From positions 1,984,001-2,048,000 of the forward strand of contig NZ_QFYQ01000001.1 in assembly GCF_003254475.1 (NCBI RefSeq): DNA of 64,000 bases. The letters are read 5' to 3'. Shown piece by piece: positions 17,435 through 26,707 of this stretch (within the stretch, counting starts at the first letter, position 1; each line of letters starts with the position of its first letter). The notes beneath the pieces were generated by a model that saw only the letters and a program-made list of their open reading frames with translations, did no database searches and was not told the DNA's origin. The DNA is from Phenylobacterium soli. Lineage in GTDB: Bacteria; Pseudomonadota; Alphaproteobacteria; Caulobacterales; Caulobacteraceae. The translations under genes and the position numbers were made by a program.

Positions 17435-18378
17435 GCCTCGCCGCTGGCGAGCAGCTCGTCGAAATAGGCGATCGTCCGGCCGACGCCCTCCTGCAGCTGG
17501 ATGGTCGGCTGCCAGTCGAGGATCGTCTTGGCCTTGCTGATGTCCGGCTTGCGCTGGCGCGGATCGTCCTGCGGCAGAGGGCGGTATTCGATCTTCGATT
17601 TCGAGCCGGTCAGCTCGATCACCGTCTCGGCCAGCTGCTTGATAGTGAACTCGCCCGGGTTGCCGAGGTTGATCGGCCCGGTGACGTCGTCGCCGGTGGC
17701 CATCAGGCGCAGGAAGCCCTCGACGAGGTCGTCCACGTAGCAGAACGAGCGGGTCTGTTCGCCGTCGCCGTAGAGGGTGATGGGCTCACCCTTGAGCGCC
17801 TGGACCACGAAGTTGGAGACGACGCGGCCGTCGTTGGGGTGCATCCGCGGGCCGTAGGTGTTGAAGATCCGCGCCACCTTGATCCGCAGCTTGTGCTGGC
17901 GGTGGTAGTCGAAGAACAGGGTCTCGGCGCAGCGTTTGCCTTCGTCGTAGCAGGATCGGAAGCCGATCGGGTTGACGTTGCCCCAGTACTCTTCGACCTG
18001 CGGGTGGACCGTGGGGTCGCCATAGACCTCGCTCGTCGAGGCCTGGAAGATCTTGGCGCGCCGGCGCTTGGCCAGGCCCAGCATGTTGATCGCGCCGTGC
18101 ACCGACGTCTTCGTCGTCTGCACCGGGTCGTACTGGTAGTGGATCGGCGAGGCCGGGCAGGCGAGGTTGTAGATCTCGTCGACCTCCACGAAGAGCGGGA
18201 AGGTCACGTCGTGACGCATCAGCTCGAAGTTGGGGTTGTCCAGCAGCCGCCCGACGTTGCGCCGTGTGCCGGTGTAGAAATTGTCGACGCACAGCACCTC
18301 GTGCCCCTGGTCGAGCAGGCGTTCGCACAGATGCGAGCCGATGAAGCCGGCGCCGCCGGTCACGAGGATGCGCTTCAT
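17431..18378 (-). CDS. UDP-glucuronate decarboxylase (UDP-xylose synthase)
   Basis: A 315-aa extended short-chain dehydrogenase. It has the NAD-binding [11 protein letters not shown] at the N-terminus, STSEVYGDP, and the catalytic Tyr/Lys pair Y144 and K148 in SCYDEGKR. The sequence [18 protein letters not shown] is typical of UXS enzymes, which convert UDP-glucuronate to UDP-xylose for surface polysaccharide. Other nucleotide-sugar genes sit at 42.6 and 57.4 kb, so the polysaccharide genes are scattered rather than clustered. A promoter should lie in the 183-base spacer upstream. Confidence 0.92.
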   Translation of the reverse strand: MKRILVTGGAGFIGSHLCERLLDQGHEVLCVDNFYTGTRRNVGRLLDNPNFELMRHDVTFPLFVEVDEIYNLACPASPIHYQYDPVQTTKTSVHGAINMLGLAKRRRAKIFQASTSEVYGDPTVHPQVEEYWGNVNPIGFRSCYDEGKRCAETLFFDYHRQHKLRIKVARIFNTYGPRMHPNDGRVVSNFVVQALKGEPITLYGDGEQTRSFCYVDDLVEGFLRLMATGDDVTGPINLGNPGEFTIKQLAETVIELTGSKSKIEYRPLPQDDPRQRKPDISKAKTILDWQPTIQLQEGVGRTIAYFDELLASGEA

Positions 18379-18561
18379 GAAGATCGCCCTTTCTTAGCGC
18401 CTTAGCGCACGAACAGGCGCGGACGATCACCGATTCTGGAGAGACTTGCGACGTCGGTGCGCGTCCTGGGTCCCGGAAGCGCCGTCTGACCCGCAGATGG
18501 GGCTGGACTGACGTGGGGTCGCCCGCAAACATTTTCGCCGAAATCACCGTGGGAGGCGCCG

Positions 18562-18768
18562 ATGACGCTTTCGAAGCAACGCCGGTTCACGACGCCCGGT
18601 CCGGACGAGACCCTGGAGGAGCTGGCCGCTCGCGCCCTGCCGGACGAAGGGCTCGAAGAGGCCTGCGACAAGATCCGCAGCTGGAACCTGCACATCTTCG
18701 CCATGCGCAAGCCGGCGGGCCTGCTGCTGGGCTCCGACGTGGTGTTCGTCGAGCCGCCGCAGGCGTGA
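18562..18768 (+). CDS. Small protein of unknown function
   Basis: A 68-aa acidic/basic mixed protein without membrane segment or motif I recognise (it includes TLEELAARALPDEGLEEACDKI). A good ribosome-binding site (GGGAGG) lies 6 bases before the ATG. The stop overlaps a GTG start of the next small gene (GTGA), suggesting a coupled mini-operon that runs into the amidohydrolase gene. Confidence 0.6.
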   Translation: MTLSKQRRFTTPGPDETLEELAARALPDEGLEEACDKIRSWNLHIFAMRKPAGLLLGSDVVFVEPPQA

Positions 18769-18977
18769 GCGGGGAGCCGGTCATCGTGGGGGCGGAGATC
18801 GCCGCCGGCCATGACGGCTCCGCAGAGCTGGTGGTGCGCCTTCGCTACCCCAACGGGGCCGAGGGCGCGGTCACCCTGGATGAGGAAACGGGCCTCAAGC
18901 TGATGCAGACTAGCGGGGCCGAGAAGGTCGAAGATCTCGCCGGCAAGTCCTGGCGGGCCATCGTGGGGAAGGACTGA
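18765..18977 (+). CDS. Small protein of unknown function, coupled to the amidohydrolase gene
   Basis: A 70-aa protein, probably beta-rich (VRLRYPNGAEGAVTLDEETG), with no recognised family. The GTG at 18765 overlaps the upstream stop. The in-frame GTG at 18786, preceded by CGGGGAG, is an equally good start. Two bases separate its stop from the GTG start of the D-aminoacylase-like gene, so the two are very likely cotranslated. Confidence 0.6.
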   Translation: MSGEPVIVGAEIAAGHDGSAELVVRLRYPNGAEGAVTLDEETGLKLMQTSGAEKVEDLAGKSWRAIVGKD

Positions 18978-18979
18978 CC

Positions 18980-20638
18980 GTGTACGACGTGATCATCAGG
19001 AACGGGCTCGTGGTCGACGGCACCGGCGCGCCCGGTTACCGGGGCGACGTGGCGGTGAAGGACGGGGCGGTGGCCGCCGTGGGCGCCGTGACCGGTGCGG
19101 CGCGGGCCGAGATCGACGCGGGCGGCCGGGTGGTCGCGCCGGGGTTCATCGACCCGCACACCCACTTCGACGTGCAGCTCCTGTGGGACGGGGCGGCCAG
19201 GCCGGCGCTCGAGCACGGCGTCACCTGCGTCGTCCCGGGCAACTGCTCGCTCTCGCTGGCCCCGCTGAAGGCCAAGGACCGCGAGCGGCTGGTGGGCATG
19301 TTCCAGGTCATCGAGGAGATGCCGCCGGAGGCCTTCACCCAGGCCTTCGAGTGGAGCTGGGAGGACTTCGCGGGCTATCGTGACGCCATCGCCAAGCACC
19401 TGTCGATCAATGTCGCCCCGCTCGTCGGCCACAGCGTCATCCGACTGTGGGTGCTGGGCCCCGCCGCCCAGGAACGCGCCGCGACGGCCGACGAGATCCG
19501 CCAGATGCAGGACCTCCTGCGTCAGTGCCTGGAGGCGGGCACCGTGGGCCTCTCGACCAGCTTCGTCGACATCGACCCCAACGGCCGCCCGGTGCCGAGC
19601 CGCTTCGCCCAGTTCGAGGAGCTCGACGCCCTGGCCTCCGTGCTCGGCGAGTACGGCCGCATGCTGCAATGCGTGCCGGAGTTCTACGACGTCGACATCA
19701 CCATCGCGCGCATCGACCAGCTCGCCGAGCTGTCGCTGAAGCACAACATCCCGACCACCTTCTCGCCCGTGTTCCACAACAGGAGCACGCCGCAGAACGT
19801 GCGCCGCCAGCTGGCGCGGGTCGAGGAGCAGTTCGCCCGCGGCGCGCGCGTCTGGCCGCAGATGCAGACGCGGCCGATCGACATCTCCTTCTCGCTGCTG
19901 CGGCCCAGCCTGTTCTTCGCCCGCCTGCCGCGCTGGGTGCGGATCCTGCGCCAGCCGGTGGCCGAGCGGCTCGCCGCCCTGGGCGATCCGGAGACCGCCC
20001 GCAAGATGGTCGAGGACCTCGGCCCCGACGGCGGCGAGCGGATGATGGGCGGCCTCGTCGTGCGCGGCGGCGACGCCGCGCCGGCGGCCTACGTCGGCCG
20101 CACGCTCTCGGAGATCGCCAAGGAGCGCGGCGAGCGTCCGGCCGAGGCGCTGATCAAGATCTCGCTGGAGAACGGCCTGGACGTGGCCTTCCTCTCCGCC
20201 AGCCAGGGGCACGAGGACACCGCCGAGATCGGGCCGATGCTGGCTCACCCGCTGGTGCACATCGGCGCCAGCGACGGCGGCGCCCACATCTCGTCCTTCG
20301 CCACCTATGGCGACACCGGCTACCTGTTCTCCGAGTTCGTCCGCAAGGGCGGCTTCCTGACCCTCGAGGAGGCGGTCCGCAAGATCACCTCCGAAACGGC
20401 CGACATCTGGGGCCTGAAGGGCCGCGGGCGCCTCGCGCCGGGCCAGGCGGCCGACATCGTGATCTTCGATCCGGCGAGCATCGCTCGCGGCGAGGAGCGG
20501 CCCGAGTTCGACATGCCCGGCGAGGGCATGCGCTACGTTCGCGACGCCTGCGGCATCGACACGGTTCTCGTCAACGGCGAGATCGCTTATGCCAAGGGAG
20601 CCTACACGGACGCCCGCTCGGGCGTGGTCTGCGACTAG
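18980..20638 (+). CDS. D-aminoacylase-like amidohydrolase
   Basis: A 552-aa member of the metal-dependent amidohydrolase superfamily. APGFIDPHTHFD gives the first metal ligands (HxH) and GASDGGAHISSF the late Asp. The overall layout matches the N-acyl-D-amino-acid deacylase group, which frees D-amino acids from acylated forms. Substrate choice within this group cannot be read from sequence. It starts with GTG two bases after the small upstream gene and is followed by an MFS exporter. Confidence 0.82.
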   Translation: MYDVIIRNGLVVDGTGAPGYRGDVAVKDGAVAAVGAVTGAARAEIDAGGRVVAPGFIDPHTHFDVQLLWDGAARPALEHGVTCVVPGNCSLSLAPLKAKDRERLVGMFQVIEEMPPEAFTQAFEWSWEDFAGYRDAIAKHLSINVAPLVGHSVIRLWVLGPAAQERAATADEIRQMQDLLRQCLEAGTVGLSTSFVDIDPNGRPVPSRFAQFEELDALASVLGEYGRMLQCVPEFYDVDITIARIDQLAELSLKHNIPTTFSPVFHNRSTPQNVRRQLARVEEQFARGARVWPQMQTRPIDISFSLLRPSLFFARLPRWVRILRQPVAERLAALGDPETARKMVEDLGPDGGERMMGGLVVRGGDAAPAAYVGRTLSEIAKERGERPAEALIKISLENGLDVAFLSASQGHEDTAEIGPMLAHPLVHIGASDGGAHISSFATYGDTGYLFSEFVRKGGFLTLEEAVRKITSETADIWGLKGRGRLAPGQAADIVIFDPASIARGEERPEFDMPGEGMRYVRDACGIDTVLVNGEIAYAKGAYTDARSGVVCD

Positions 20639-20683
20639 CGCAGGCTCCACGAAGGCCGGAGGCGCAAGGGGCGGACGACAGGC

Positions 20684-22207
20684 TTGGCTGCGCAGCAGGA
20701 TATCGACAACCGGATTCCCATCACCGGGGCCCTGATGCTGGCCACGCTGATGAACACGCTGGATTCGACCATCGCCAACGTGGCCCTGCCGCACATCCAG
20801 GGCAGCGTCTCGGCGGCCCAGGATCAGATAACCTGGGTCCTGACCTCCTACATCATCGCCACGGCGATCATGACGCCGCTGTCCGGCTGGCTGTCGCAGA
20901 AGATCGGCCTGAAGCGGATGCTGCTGATCTCGGTCGGCGGATTCACCGCCGCCTCGATGCTGTGCGGCATCGCCACGTCCCTGCCGGAGATCGTGATCTA
21001 CCGCCTGCTGCAGGGCATCGCCGGCGCGTCGCTGATGCCGCTGTCCCAGGCGACCATGCTCAATATCTACCCGCAGCGGATGATCCCCCGGGTCATGAGC
21101 ATCTGGAGCGCGGCGGTCATCCTCGGGCCGATCATCGGCCCGACGCTCGGCGGCTGGATCACCGAGAACCTCACCTGGCGCTGGGTCTTCTACATCAACC
21201 TGCCGATCGGCATCCTCGCCTTCCTCGGCATCTACACCTTCATGGCGCACGACGAGGGCGGGCGGGAGCGGCCCTTCGACTTCCTGGGCTTCGGCTCCAT
21301 CGTCATGTTCGTGCTGGGCTTCCAGATCCTGCTCGACCGGGGCCCCAGCCAGGACTGGTTCCAGTCCAAGGAAATCTGGATCGAGGCGATCATCGCGGCC
21401 ATCGGCCTATGGGTGTTCGTCATCCAGACCGCGACCTCGGAGCATCCGTTCTTCCACCGCGACCTCGCCAAGGACAGCAACTTCGTCGCCAGCACCGTCT
21501 TCGGCTTCTTCGTCGGCGCCCTGCTGTTCTCGACCTCGGCGCTGTTGCCTTCGTTCATGCAGAACCTGCTCGGCTATTCGGCCATGCAGAGCGGCGTCGC
21601 CAGCGTGACCCGCGGCGTCGGCTCGCTGATCTCGTTCCTGGCCATCCCCTGGCTGGTGCAGAAGTTCGGCGCCCGGCTGGTGCTGTTCGTCGGCGTTCTC
21701 CTCAACATCTGGGCGGCCTGGGACATGGCCCAGTTCGACCTCTCGATGACCGCCGAGCCGATCATGATCGCCGGCTTCATCCAGGGCATGGGCACGGGCC
21801 TGATGTTCGCCCCGCTCAACACCCTGGGCTACGCGACGCTCGATCCCAGGCACCGGACCGAGGGCACCATCGTCGCCACCATGGCCCGAAGTCTGGGGTC
21901 CAGCGCCGGGATCTCGGTGGTGCAGGCGATGCTGATCCGCGACGGGGCCATGGCCCACCAGCGGCTGGCCGAACGCGTCACGATCGGCGATCCCGTGCTG
22001 CCGTCCGTGCTGCCGAAATTCATGGACCCGAACACCGCGTCGGGCCTGCAGGTCCTGAACGGGGAGATCACCCGCCAGGGGATGATGGTCAGCTACGACA
22101 ACGTGTTCAGCTGGATTGCCCTCAGCGTCGTGCTGCTTGCGCCCCTGATCCTGCTGCTGAAACCGGCGGCCGGGACGCCCATGGAGCGCGAGGTCCACGC
22201 CGACTAG
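20684..22207 (+). CDS. MFS transporter, DHA2 (EmrB/QacA-like) family
   Basis: A 507-aa inner-membrane protein with about 14 hydrophobic segments. It carries the family block LDSTIANVALPHIQG in the first helix and GWLSQKIGLKRMLL, the loop 2-3 motif, and resembles EmrB drug exporters driven by the proton gradient. The start is read as TTG at 20684; no ATG upstream of the first helix is in frame. It follows the amidohydrolase gene at 45 bases and may be cotranscribed. No EmrA-like membrane fusion partner is adjacent. Confidence 0.85.
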   Translation: MAAQQDIDNRIPITGALMLATLMNTLDSTIANVALPHIQGSVSAAQDQITWVLTSYIIATAIMTPLSGWLSQKIGLKRMLLISVGGFTAASMLCGIATSLPEIVIYRLLQGIAGASLMPLSQATMLNIYPQRMIPRVMSIWSAAVILGPIIGPTLGGWITENLTWRWVFYINLPIGILAFLGIYTFMAHDEGGRERPFDFLGFGSIVMFVLGFQILLDRGPSQDWFQSKEIWIEAIIAAIGLWVFVIQTATSEHPFFHRDLAKDSNFVASTVFGFFVGALLFSTSALLPSFMQNLLGYSAMQSGVASVTRGVGSLISFLAIPWLVQKFGARLVLFVGVLLNIWAAWDMAQFDLSMTAEPIMIAGFIQGMGTGLMFAPLNTLGYATLDPRHRTEGTIVATMARSLGSSAGISVVQAMLIRDGAMAHQRLAERVTIGDPVLPSVLPKFMDPNTASGLQVLNGEITRQGMMVSYDNVFSWIALSVVLLAPLILLLKPAAGTPMEREVHAD

Positions 22208-22226
22208 CGGCGTCAACGGAAACTCG

Positions 22227-23198
22227 TCAGAGCGAACTCGTCAGGCGGGCGTCCTTGAACCCGATCTCGGCCACCTGGCGACGCAGCCGCTCCGCGTTGG
22301 CGGCGCCGCCGGAGGCGGGCAGCACGACCCTGTAGAGCACGACCGCCCCGCGTCGCAGAGGTGCGATCGTGGCCGCGCCTGCGGCCTTCAGGAGGTCCAC
22401 GGCGCGCCGCGCGTTGGCGAGGCTGGCGAAGGCGCCAGCCTGAACGACGATCGAACCCGTCTGCAGGCGCGGAACCTCCTGAGCAGGCCGCAGGGCGAGC
22501 GCGCCGTCACGCGGCAGGACGCTCGCCGCTGGGACGGGATGGGCGTTGGCTATCCGCACGATCGTGGGCGGCGGAACCGTGGGACGGGCCGCGGCCATGA
22601 CGGGGGGCGGCGCGGTCGGCGTGAGCGGGCCGCGCATGGCCTGGCGCAGCGGCGCGCGCCCGCCGTAGGCCATGACCGGCGCGATGTAGCGCACCCGCAC
22701 GAGCAGCGGCTTGCCCGGCGCGGCGCCGAGCCCCTGGGCGGCGTCCTGCGACAGGCGGATCACGCCGTCGCGCATCGGCGCCTTGTCGTCGACGCGAACT
22801 GTGATCACGGCGCCGGTGGTGAGATTGGTGACCTCGACACGGGACGGCACCGGCAGGCCGAGGCTGGCGGCCGCGACGGCCCGCAGCTCGCCCCCCGCCG
22901 CCGTGCGGTGTGCGAAATGCCGAGCGATCCAGGCGCGCAGGCCCCGCGGACGGGCGGCAGGCTGCCAGACGGCGACTCCGATCTTCACGTAGCTGACCGG
23001 CGTCTTTGGCACGTACCAGTAGGCGTGCGGTCCGGGCGCCACGCCACCGGCGATGTCGCCGACCTGCGCCTTGAAGAGGGCGTCAGGCGGCGCGGCCCCG
23101 GTCGACGGGCCGGTGGCGCAGGCGGCCAGGGCGCTCGCGGCGACCAGGACCGCGGCGGTGCGCCGCGCCTGGGCGGATTGCGGACTGGCCGCGCCCAT
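22227..23198 (-). CDS. RlpA-like lipoprotein with SPOR domain
   Basis: A 323-aa protein with a lipobox (SALAAC, Cys27), a double-psi beta-barrel of the RlpA family (about residues 60-165, with RVEVTNLTTG and VRVDDKAPM...IRLSQDAA), a Pro/Ala-rich linker, and a C-terminal SPOR domain (VVQAGAFASLANARRAVDLLKAAG, about 247-320) that binds denuded peptidoglycan at division sites. RlpA enzymes are lytic transglycosylases. The Glu of the active site seems kept (GGEL), but the segment normally carrying the catalytic His (family AAHxTLP) reads AAASLGLP and is three residues shorter, so this copy may be inactive. Confidence 0.78.
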   Translation of the reverse strand: MGAASPQSAQARRTAAVLVAASALAACATGPSTGAAPPDALFKAQVGDIAGGVAPGPHAYWYVPKTPVSYVKIGVAVWQPAARPRGLRAWIARHFAHRTAAGGELRAVAAASLGLPVPSRVEVTNLTTGAVITVRVDDKAPMRDGVIRLSQDAAQGLGAAPGKPLLVRVRYIAPVMAYGGRAPLRQAMRGPLTPTAPPPVMAAARPTVPPPTIVRIANAHPVPAASVLPRDGALALRPAQEVPRLQTGSIVVQAGAFASLANARRAVDLLKAAGAATIAPLRRGAVVLYRVVLPASGGAANAERLRRQVAEIGFKDARLTSSL

Positions 23199-23368
23199 CT
23201 TGTGCCTCCCGAACGAAGCCGAATCGGCGTCGCTCCATTGTCACAATGGTGAACGCGAGAAGTTTTTCCAAGGTAAACAGTGGCTTGCGCCGCCCGGGCC
23301 GCGCCGGAATCCCAGGGTTGTCCTCGGGGAAGGCCGGCGCAACCCTGAAGCGAGGCGCCCCGGGCGGT

Positions 23369-23830
23369 TCAGGCGCGGGCGAGAGACCGGGCCTCGAGGT
23401 GTGTCGCTGGGCGTGTCTCGACCATGATGCGCCCCTGCCGATCCATGATGGCAGAGCCCGCGCGGATCGGGCCGCGGGCGCCCACCGGCCAGGGGATGTC
23501 GGTGACCGCCAGGTATTCGCCGGCCAGCGTCTTGCGGACGAGGTAATAGGCCGCCGCCCGCGCCGATTGGTGCATCCGCACCGCCTCGCGCACCGTGTCC
23601 GGGTCGAGACCCGCGCCCTCGCAGAGGCGCGCCGCGCGCTGGACGAGAGTGCGAAGCTGGATCGGCGTCCAGGGCTCCTCCACCAGGCCGAGCGCGCGGG
23701 AGCGCAGGGAGCCAGCCTGGGCGGCGCAGCGGCTGCCGTCCCAGATCACGAAGTGGTCGAAGGGTATGCGCGCAATGGCCTCCGTCACGACGGATTCTGA
23801 CAACAGCTCGAGGCCGCGATGTCGGGTCAA
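23369..23830 (-). CDS. Conserved-looking protein of unknown function
   Basis: A 153-aa soluble protein without signal or membrane segment. I do not recognise the family. It contains an Arg/Ala-rich helical centre (QRAARLCEGAGLDPDTVREAVRMHQSARAAAYYL would form two helices) and a C-terminal part (IPWPVGARGPIRAGSAIMD). Codon use fits neighbours: third positions are strongly G/C. It stands alone, 170 bases downstream of the rlpA-like gene's start region and convergent with nothing. Confidence 0.55.
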   Translation of the reverse strand: MTRHRGLELLSESVVTEAIARIPFDHFVIWDGSRCAAQAGSLRSRALGLVEEPWTPIQLRTLVQRAARLCEGAGLDPDTVREAVRMHQSARAAAYYLVRKTLAGEYLAVTDIPWPVGARGPIRAGSAIMDRQGRIMVETRPATHLEARSLARA

Positions 23831-23950
23831 GGGATGGTTACTCCGGGACTGTTCGGCGCGGGCGCGATCTTGCTGCGCCGAGATGATGGTAAAATGACGG
23901 ACAGTTCCGGGGACCGCGTCGCCGCGCGATCCCCGGTTCGCCCCCCGCGG

Positions 23951-26464
23951 TCAGAAGTCCAGGCTGATCTTCGAGTAGTAGTAGCCGCCGTTGATCCCGA
24001 ACGGCGAGAAGCTCGGGTACATGGTGACGTAGCCGTTGGAGTTGTTCCGCAGGTACTCGTCACGCAGCAGGCCGTTCACGCGGTCGGGATATCGGTTGAA
24101 CAGGTTGTTGGCGCCGACGGTGATCTTGATCGCGCCGGTCACCTTGTAGGCGACCTCGAGGTCGGTGATGACCGCGGCCTTGATCTCGGTCTTGTACCAG
24201 GTGGCGCCGTTGCGGCTCGACCAGTTCGAGGCCGGGCCGTAGAGCGACTCCTTCAGGTTCACCGAGAACTTGCCGAGGCTCCACAGGCCGCCGAGCACCA
24301 GGCGGTACTTGGGCGAGGTGTCCTCGATGTTCGAGATGGCGTTCTTGTCGAACAGCGAGGCGCCGGCCAGCTGGGCGGGCGGGGCCTTGATCTTGGTGAC
24401 CTTGGTCTCGTTGTAGTTGGCCGTCGCCGACCACTGGACCTCGCCGAAGTCGCGCAGGGCCATCGGATAGGTCACCACCAGCTCGGCCCCGCGGGTGCGG
24501 GTGTCGAGGCCGTTGGTGAAGATGTTGATGCCCGTCATGGTGACCGTCGGGTCGAGGACGTTGCCATTGGCCAGGATGGCCGCCAGCACGGCCGGGATGT
24601 TCGTCCCGCCGCCCGAACCGAACAGCGAGCCGGAGCCGACGATGCGGTCCTTCACGTTGATCTGGTAGGCGTCCAGGGTTGCGGTCAGGCCCGAGAACGG
24701 GTGGGCGACGAAGCCGACGCTGAAGTTCGTCGACTTCTCGGCCTTGAGGCCGTCGACGCCCACGAGCCTGGCGGCCGGGGAGTTCGGCGGCAGCTGCACG
24801 AATGCCGAGGTCGGCGAGACGTTGGTGGCCGAGTAGTACTCTTCGGCGAGCGTCGGCGCCCGGAAGCCGGTGGAGGCCGTGCCGCGGAGCGCGAGGGCCG
24901 GGCTGAAGTCGTAGCGGGCGGTGCCCTTGGCGACGGTGGTCTCGCCGAAGTCGCTGAAGTGCTCGTAGCGCACCGCCGCATCGAGCTTCAGGGGCTCGAT
25001 CGGCTGCAGGGCCGCGTCGGCGTAGATCGCCCAGTTGGTGCGGCTGTGCTTCCCGGCGTCGGTGAGGGCGAAGCCGGGGTAGGACTGCGAGCCTTCCTTG
25101 TAGCGGGAGGCGGCGTCGCCCGGCTTGATCTCGTAGGTGTCGCGCCGGTACTCGGCGCCGAGGGCGAGCGTCAGCGGCTTGTACTGGCCGACGTCGAAAT
25201 CGTGGGCCGCATCGAAGGTCGTTGTCCATTGGCTGTCGATGAAGTCGCCGGCGTGGAAGTTGGACGGCGAGAAGCCCGGCGTCGTGGCGGTCGAGGTGTC
25301 GATGTAAAGCGACCGGTTCAGCGAGTTGAGGACGTTCACCGCGTCGTTGTCCTTGCCGTAGGTCGTCGACAGGTCCCAGGTCCAGCCGGAGGTCTCGCCC
25401 TTGATCCCACCGGTGACGGCGTAGTCGGTTTCGGTGATCGATTCCTCCGGGCTGAAGCCGAGCGGGCGGGGGATCGAGCCGTCCTTGCCGACGATCAGGT
25501 TGGGCACGCGGTAGTTCTCATAGGCCGCGGCGAACTTCTGGCCGTAGGTGCCGAAGGCGTAGATCTCGGTCGTCTCGTCGAGCTGGTAGCCGGCGTTGAA
25601 CGAGCCGATGTTCAGCCGGTACTCGGCATCGCCGGCGATGCGGTTCAGGTAGGGATAGTCCTCGGCGCCGGTGATCTGCGGGTAGCGCGACAGGCGCGAG
25701 GACGAGGCGGTGTTGTAGGGCGTGTTGATGGTCCGCGGATCGGTGTCGCCCCGGAAGGTGTGGCTGTGCCAGCGGCTCTCGAAGGTCAGGTTGACGTAGG
25801 CCTTGTCGGTCGGGGCGAAGCCGACGTTGGCCGAGATGTCGGCCGTCTCGCCGCCGCCGTCGAAGAACTTGCCTCCAGAGGCCACGACGCTGCCGCCCGC
25901 GCCCTTGTCCTTGAGGATGATGTTGACGACGCCGGCGATGGCGTCGGTGCCGTACTGGGCCGCCGCGCCATCCTGCAGGACTTCGACGTGATCGACGGCG
26001 GAGAGCGGGATGAAGTTGAGGTCGGCCGAGGCGCCGCCCTGGTAGGGCCCGCCGAGGACGGCGAGGTTGGCCGTGCCGTGCCGACGCTTGCCGTTGATCA
26101 GGACGAGGGTGTGGTTGGGGCTGAGGCCGCGCAGGCGGGCCGAGAGGGTCAGATTGGCCGTGTCGCCGCCGAACGCCTGGGCGTTGAAGGACGGGATGTT
26201 CTGGGCGATGGCCTGGATCAGGTCGGACTGTCCGACCCGCTGGAGCGCCGAGGATTCGAGGACCTGGACGGGCGCGGGGCTGTCCACCGCGCGCAGGCCG
26301 GTCAGTCGGGTGCCGGTGACGATCACCGCCTCGACCTGGGCGGCGTCGGCGCTGGCCGCCGCAGTCGCCGCCGGTGTGGATTGCGCATGAACCTCGGTGG
26401 CTGCGGTCAGCAGGGCTGCGCCCGAGATGCCTGCGAGAAGAGCTCGCCTGGAAAAGGCCCCCAT
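23951..26464 (-). CDS. TonB-dependent outer-membrane receptor
   Basis: An 837-aa receptor: signal peptide (to about residue 28, VHAQ), plug domain with VIVTGTRLTG and a GTDAIAGVVNIILK block, then a beta-barrel ending in the terminal aromatic residue Phe (YSKISLDF). It should import a substrate across the outer membrane using TonB energy. AAGG ahead of the ATG supports the start. The TauE/SafE and Tat-aminotransferase genes lie upstream on the same strand, so the substrate may be an amino- or sulfur-containing compound (inference). Confidence 0.92.
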   Translation of the reverse strand: MGAFSRRALLAGISGAALLTAATEVHAQSTPAATAAASADAAQVEAVIVTGTRLTGLRAVDSPAPVQVLESSALQRVGQSDLIQAIAQNIPSFNAQAFGGDTANLTLSARLRGLSPNHTLVLINGKRRHGTANLAVLGGPYQGGASADLNFIPLSAVDHVEVLQDGAAAQYGTDAIAGVVNIILKDKGAGGSVVASGGKFFDGGGETADISANVGFAPTDKAYVNLTFESRWHSHTFRGDTDPRTINTPYNTASSSRLSRYPQITGAEDYPYLNRIAGDAEYRLNIGSFNAGYQLDETTEIYAFGTYGQKFAAAYENYRVPNLIVGKDGSIPRPLGFSPEESITETDYAVTGGIKGETSGWTWDLSTTYGKDNDAVNVLNSLNRSLYIDTSTATTPGFSPSNFHAGDFIDSQWTTTFDAAHDFDVGQYKPLTLALGAEYRRDTYEIKPGDAASRYKEGSQSYPGFALTDAGKHSRTNWAIYADAALQPIEPLKLDAAVRYEHFSDFGETTVAKGTARYDFSPALALRGTASTGFRAPTLAEEYYSATNVSPTSAFVQLPPNSPAARLVGVDGLKAEKSTNFSVGFVAHPFSGLTATLDAYQINVKDRIVGSGSLFGSGGGTNIPAVLAAILANGNVLDPTVTMTGINIFTNGLDTRTRGAELVVTYPMALRDFGEVQWSATANYNETKVTKIKAPPAQLAGASLFDKNAISNIEDTSPKYRLVLGGLWSLGKFSVNLKESLYGPASNWSSRNGATWYKTEIKAAVITDLEVAYKVTGAIKITVGANNLFNRYPDRVNGLLRDEYLRNNSNGYVTMYPSFSPFGINGGYYYSKISLDF

Positions 26465-26707
26465 CGATTATCCCCTTCGTCTTTCTGTTCAGGTCATGAT
26501 TTTTGTTCCCTTCTTGGAGGCATCCTCGCCTAAGTATGCCGGCGGTGCCTGGTAGCCCGCTGGTCTATAATGGAAGGTTCGGGTGTCGAAAGTTGTCGAT
26601 CAACGTGATTGTTTGTCTGAGCTGAAAAATTCGGTGATTGACCATCAACTGAATGAGCGTGATCGAAAACAGGGCATTGGGCGCCGAATACGACGCCCGC
26701 TCTTCAC
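26465..26707 (-). promoter_or_regulatory. Promoter region of the TonB-receptor gene
   Basis: A 243-base spacer with an AT-rich core (about 26560-26680). It contains no gene I can support. A separate promoter for the receptor is likely here. I could not assign boxes. Confidence 0.35.

Noticed and set aside
18845..21250. An 801-codon minus-strand frame opposite the amidohydrolase
   Set aside because: His/Arg/Asp-rich shadow of a gene whose plus-strand product is clearly an amidohydrolase.
19447..22335. A 962-codon open frame on the plus strand spanning the amidohydrolase and MFS genes
   Set aside because: It overlaps two well-supported genes in another frame and encodes Arg/Pro/Gly-rich low-complexity protein, the usual shadow of GC-rich coding DNA.
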